Shown one piece after another: positions 6,707 to 9,315 of a stretch of DNA of 9,315 nt. The notes under the pieces were generated by a model. That model had not been told where the DNA came from and did no database searches. It was given only the letters and a program-made list of their open reading frames with translations. Made by a program: the position numbers and the translations under genes. The DNA comes from Bacteroidota bacterium (GTDB lineage: Bacteria > Bacteroidota > Bacteroidia > Bacteroidales > Prolixibacteraceae). Location of the stretch: positions 1-9,315 of the forward strand of contig JAUYEQ010000229.1 in NCBI GenBank assembly GCA_030691295.1. The letters are read 5' to 3'. Numbering within the stretch: the stretch's first letter is position 1; the number at the start of each line of letters is the position of its first letter.

Positions 6707-6787
6707 CTATTTTCTTTACACAAGGTATTAAAAGCAAAAGACACACCCTGGGACGCTGTTCTTATGGGTAGCGTGGTGTGTACTGTT
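6660..6787 (-). ncRNA. Candidate structured small RNA upstream of abi (abiF-RNA-like)
   Basis: About 128 nt, bounded by a promoter at 6792-6821 and an intrinsic terminator at 6660-6706. The 5' hairpin has a 7-bp lower stem (ACACACC 6781-6775 with GGTGTGT 6747-6741), a 5-nt one-sided bulge CCCAG (6752-6748), a 5-bp upper stem (ACGCT 6774-6770 with AGCGT 6757-6753) and a 12-nt loop (6769-6758) starting ACCC. A loop-to-bulge GGGU/ACCC-type alternative pairing is possible. A 34-nt mostly single-stranded U/A-rich linker leads to the terminator. The layout promoter, structured RNA, terminator, HEPN-type toxin gene recalls Type III toxin-antitoxin loci, but without tandem repeats. From memory, a conserved RNA motif called abiF has been described near Abi genes of this family; I cannot compare the consensus here. 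The likely role is an RNA partner or antitoxin of the Abi protein. Both ends are estimates. Confidence 0.72.
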
Positions 6788-6791
6788 GCTA

Positions 6792-6821
6792 CAAAAGTAG
6801 CACAATTGTGTGATTCTGCAA
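6792..6821 (-). promoter_or_regulatory. Bacteroidota-type promoter of the small RNA
   Basis: On the minus strand TTG (6821-6819) is followed after exactly 19 nt by TACTTTTG (6799-6792), a full match to the -33 TTG / -7 TAnnTTTG pattern of the Bacteroidota housekeeping sigma factor. The start of transcription would fall at about 6788-6786, directly before the first hairpin of the small RNA. The spacer contains the perfect palindrome CACAATTGTG (6801-6810), and the -7 box is the centre of TGCTAC-TTTT-GTAGCA (6802-6787), so this region could also bind a regulator. Confidence 0.75.
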
Positions 6822-6875
6822 TACGTTTCAGTAATATTTTCTCGCTTCTCATGGTTACCTGATATTATTGCATCG

Positions 6876-8027
6876 TTATACAAACATTTGCTGTAAAAGT
6901 CCTTTTTTATATTGGTCTGTTTTACTGATCTGGTCAGTGCAACAGTTAATCTTTTCGTCAATGGCTGATAGAAAATTGGCGATTTTGGTTTGTTCTGGAA
7001 GTGTTGGCAGACAAATAGATTCTGATTTGAGTTGACCACCAGTAATTAAAGGCTGACCAGAACCAAATACAAGCTTATTTAAATTTTGCTTCAGCAATAA
7101 ATAGAAACAAAAATTCACATCAATTTCTTGATTGACCTCTAAGACTAATGTATTGTCTGTTACACAAAATTTTCCTGAAACTAAATTTATTGTTCCAGCA
7201 TTTGCTCCAACACGAGCAATTAGAATATAGTTTCCATCATATGTGAAATTTGAACATCTACCAATAATTCCCATCGAACCATATAAATCAAATTCACCAG
7301 CAAATTCACCTTTATCTTTTCCTGCCTGTATTTTTAATGTGATATTTCCGAGTGTTTTTTCTTCCCATTCAGGATATTCATTATCAGCATCATCTTTAAA
7401 CCTGATTTCCTGATCGAAGATTTTTTGCATCACACCTTTTTTGTATTGCTCCAATAGGGTTTTCTTCTGCTTCAGATGGTTTAATCGTTCATCAACGGCA
7501 GTTAGAAATGTGGCGATTTTGGTTTGTTCAGGAAGAGTTGGCTTAAAAAATGAGAATATTTTAAATTCTTCCGCATTTATCCCAGGTTGTCCTGAACGCA
7601 TTGACATTAACTTAACCCATTTATCGTATGAATCTCTTAATGTTTGGGTATAAATGAAATAGGCGTTATCAGATTTGATAGAAAACTTAATCAGGAAACC
7701 TGCGAACAATAAGTTACCATCATTTTCATCATATAGATAACTTTTACCAACACTTGCACCAGTTCGAGCAAACACTATGTCACCTTTCTTTAATTTATAT
7801 TTATCTTCTATTATTCCATCAGGAGAAGTTAGCGGATTAGGTTTAAATTTTCTTGTATTATCATCAATGTCAGTAATTCGAATGTATTTGTTTAGCCCAT
7901 CGAATGATATTGCTGATGAATTCATTCCATACAAAACATTATCAGATAAATTGCCTAAATTATTCTTTTCCCATACACCTGTAAATTCAGGAAAACGCAA
8001 TATTGGTATGTTCTTTTGCTTTTCCAT
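6876..8027 (-). CDS. hsdS: Type I restriction enzyme specificity subunit (HsdS)
   Basis: The 383-residue HsdS chooses the DNA target of the Type I enzyme. It has the usual two-half layout. Target-recognition domain 1 covers about 20-160 and includes KKGDIVFARTGASVGKS (80-96). The central conserved region has LPEQTKIATFLTAVDERL from 165 and then QYKKGVMQKIF at 194-204. Domain 2 covers about 222-340 and starts PEWEEKTLGNI. The distal conserved region has LPEQTKIANFLSAIDEKI from 343 and ends QYKKGLLQQMF. The two recognition domains differ from each other, so the target is expected to be an asymmetric bipartite sequence; which one cannot be read from the protein. It starts 3 nt after the hsdM stop, so the pair is translated from one message. 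Its coding sequence is very AT-rich, especially in the recognition domains, typical of frequently exchanged segments. It is full-length, with no frameshift. Confidence 0.95.
   Translation of the reverse strand: MEKQKNIPILRFPEFTGVWEKNNLGNLSDNVLYGMNSSAISFDGLNKYIRITDIDDNTRKFKPNPLTSPDGIIEDKYKLKKGDIVFARTGASVGKSYLYDENDGNLLFAGFLIKFSIKSDNAYFIYTQTLRDSYDKWVKLMSMRSGQPGINAEEFKIFSFFKPTLPEQTKIATFLTAVDERLNHLKQKKTLLEQYKKGVMQKIFDQEIRFKDDADNEYPEWEEKTLGNITLKIQAGKDKGEFAGEFDLYGSMGIIGRCSNFTYDGNYILIARVGANAGTINLVSGKFCVTDNTLVLEVNQEIDVNFCFYLLLKQNLNKLVFGSGQPLITGGQLKSESICLPTLPEQTKIANFLSAIDEKINCCTDQISKTDQYKKGLLQQMFV
6977..7542. repeat. Direct repeats in the two conserved regions of hsdS
   Basis: A 32-nt segment at 6977-7008 matches 7511-7542 at 30 of 32 positions, including 19 identical nt at the left end (6977-6995 and 7511-7529). 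They encode the PTLPEQTKIA segments of the distal and central conserved regions. They lie 534 bp apart (178 codons exactly), so recombination between them would remove one recognition domain in frame. Confidence 0.85.
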
Positions 8028-8030
8028 GAA

Positions 8031-9315
8031 TTAAAAAGGTGTTGAAATATTGAGTTGTGTGCAGAATTGGGCAATAGTTTTGTTGGTTTTATCCATTTGT
8101 TTGTCCAATTCAACCAGTTGACCAGCCAGTATATTTATATCAATGCTATCAGCAGCTTCAAATGTATCAACATAACGAGGAATGTTGAGGTTGTAATCAT
8201 TATCAGCGACAGTTTTTAACGTAGCAATCCTACTGTACTTGGGTTGTTCTGTACGGTTGCGATAGGTAGCAATGATCTTGTCAATATGCTCAGGTAGCAG
8301 AACATTTTGAGTTTTGACCTTTTCGAAGTGCTGGCTGGCATCAATAAACAGCACATCATCAGGATTTTCACGACACTTTTTAAACACCAGAATACAGGTC
8401 GGAATACTTGTTCCGTAAAAAATATTGGAAGGCAAACCAATCACGGCATCCAAATAATTGCGGTCTTCAATGAGGTATTTTCGTATGTGTTGTTCTGCGC
8501 CGCCCCTGAACAAAACGCCGTGAGGCAATACGATGGCCATGGTTCCATTATCAGCCAAATGGTGAATCATGTGTTGCACAAAAGCAAAATCGGCTTTACT
8601 TGATGGTGCAAGTCTTCCATACTGACTAAATCTATCATCAGACATAAACAACGGACTGGCACTCCACTGTGCTGAAAATGGTGGATTGGCTACAATCGCT
8701 TCAAATTTATGGTTGAGGTGCTGAGGGTGTTCTAAGGTATCTTCCTGTTTAATGTCGAATTTACGGTAATGCACATCATGCAAAATCATGTTCATTCGAG
8801 CCAAATTGTAGGTAGTACGATTCATTTCCTGACCGTAAAAATTACCCACTTCCTTTACTTCTTTAGCAACACGTAACAACAACGAACCAGAACCACATGT
8901 AGGATCATAAACTGAACGAAGCTTTGTTTTACCAGTAGTAACCAGTTTTGCCAATACCATACTAACCTGTTGCGGAGTATAAAACTCACCAGCCTTTTTA
9001 CCTGCTCCACTGGCAAACTGACCTATCAGGTATTCGTAGGCATCACCCAAAACGTCAGCCTGTGCATTTTCCAACTGGAAATCAATTTTATCGAGGTGAA
9101 ACAGCACCTTTGCTATGAGTTCATTTTTTGCTGATTCGGTTCTACCGAGTTTTGTTGAGGTGAGGTCTAAATCTTCAAAAAGGTTATCGAAATCATCCTC
9201 ACTTGCTGTACCCATTGTACTCTGCTCGATGCTCACCAGAATTTTTCCAAGGTCTTCCAGAATAAAATTATTATTTGCACCGTTTCCGTTCACGTCAATT
9301 TCGTTGCTGTCAACC
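8031..9315 (-). CDS. hsdM: Type I DNA methyltransferase subunit (HsdM), 5' end outside window
   Basis: This is the N6-adenine methyltransferase subunit that, with HsdS, modifies host DNA and forms the core that HsdR joins. Numbered from the in-frame GTG at 9293, the AdoMet-binding motif I DPTCGSGSLLL is at 130-140 and the catalytic NPPF at 203-206. GEFYTPQQV at 102-110 and YGQEMNRTTYNLARMNM at 153-169 are also typical of EcoR124I-type HsdM. The frame stays open from 9293 to the window edge (reading ...VDSNEIDVNGNG). Alignment by memory with EcoR124I HsdM (about 520 residues) suggests about 100 N-terminal residues lie beyond the window, so the GTG is not the true start. The C-terminus is complete and ends 3 nt before hsdS. 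The promoter of the hsd operon is not in view. Confidence 0.96.
   Translation of the reverse strand, partial: VDSNEIDVNGNGANNNFILEDLGKILVSIEQSTMGTASEDDFDNLFEDLDLTSTKLGRTESAKNELIAKVLFHLDKIDFQLENAQADVLGDAYEYLIGQFASGAGKKAGEFYTPQQVSMVLAKLVTTGKTKLRSVYDPTCGSGSLLLRVAKEVKEVGNFYGQEMNRTTYNLARMNMILHDVHYRKFDIKQEDTLEHPQHLNHKFEAIVANPPFSAQWSASPLFMSDDRFSQYGRLAPSSKADFAFVQHMIHHLADNGTMAIVLPHGVLFRGGAEQHIRKYLIEDRNYLDAVIGLPSNIFYGTSIPTCILVFKKCRENPDDVLFIDASQHFEKVKTQNVLLPEHIDKIIATYRNRTEQPKYSRIATLKTVADNDYNLNIPRYVDTFEAADSIDINILAGQLVELDKQMDKTNKTIAQFCTQLNISTPF

Noticed and set aside
6660..6821. Type III toxin-antitoxin antitoxin array or CRISPR-like repeats upstream of abi
   Set aside because: There is only one copy of each hairpin and no tandem repeat units; the downstream protein is Abi_2/HEPN, not a ToxN-type nuclease.
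6673..6852. A 59-codon minus-strand reading frame (MRSEKILLKRIAESHNC...) across the hsdS-abi interval
   Set aside because: It runs through the promoter, the bulged hairpin and part of the terminator, its product is not recognisable, and no good ribosome-binding sequence precedes it. The RNA structure explains the sequence better. A conserved protein alignment with synonymous changes would reverse this.
6728..7039. A 103-codon minus-strand frame overlapping the end of hsdS
   Set aside because: Most of it is hsdS in another frame, and the rest crosses the small-RNA promoter and hairpin; no family resemblance.
8031..9293. GTG at 9293 as the true hsdM start
   Set aside because: The frame stays open to the window edge and the product would lack roughly 100 N-terminal residues found in EcoR124I-type HsdM.

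Overview
The window looks like Bacteroidota DNA. Three things point that way: the intergenic promoter-like boxes fit the TAnnTTTG (-7) / TTG (-33) pattern of that phylum, start codons are preceded by A-rich stretches rather than clear Shine-Dalgarno sequences, and the proteins have a Bacteroidota flavour. I cannot name a genus. Every convincing gene is on the minus strand, so transcription runs from high to low coordinates. lipA at the left edge is a core metabolic gene and is visibly less AT-rich than the defence genes, whose most AT-rich part is the hsdS specificity region. That fits an acquired defence island beside a chromosomal gene.

In order of transcription the window contains: hsdM (DNA adenine methyltransferase, 5' end beyond the window); hsdS (specificity subunit with two target-recognition domains); a 229-bp interval with what looks like a complete small-RNA gene (promoter, bulged hairpin, intrinsic terminator); an Abi_2/AbiF-type gene with a HEPN-like Rx4H motif; hsdR (EcoR124I-like motor/nuclease, starting 6 nt after the abi stop); a palindromic intergenic spacer; an AAA_21/OLD-like ATPase overlapping by ATGA a DUF4276 protein; a terminator region; and lipA.

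Functionally this is a layered anti-phage locus. HsdM, HsdS and HsdR form a Type I restriction-modification system. The abi gene with its upstream RNA is a probable abortive-infection or toxin-like module set inside that operon. The ATPase/DUF4276 pair is probably a second, separate defence module just downstream. The terminator of the small RNA lies between the modification genes (M, S) and the killing genes (Abi, R), so abi and hsdR expression may depend on read-through or on the RNA's own promoter.

The observation most worth following is the small RNA at about 6660-6787 and its pairing with the HEPN-type Abi protein. Second are the ATPase/DUF4276 pair with its promoter-palindrome and the three-arm alternative hairpin region at its 3' end. 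All functional statements come from motif reading by eye; no database search was possible.
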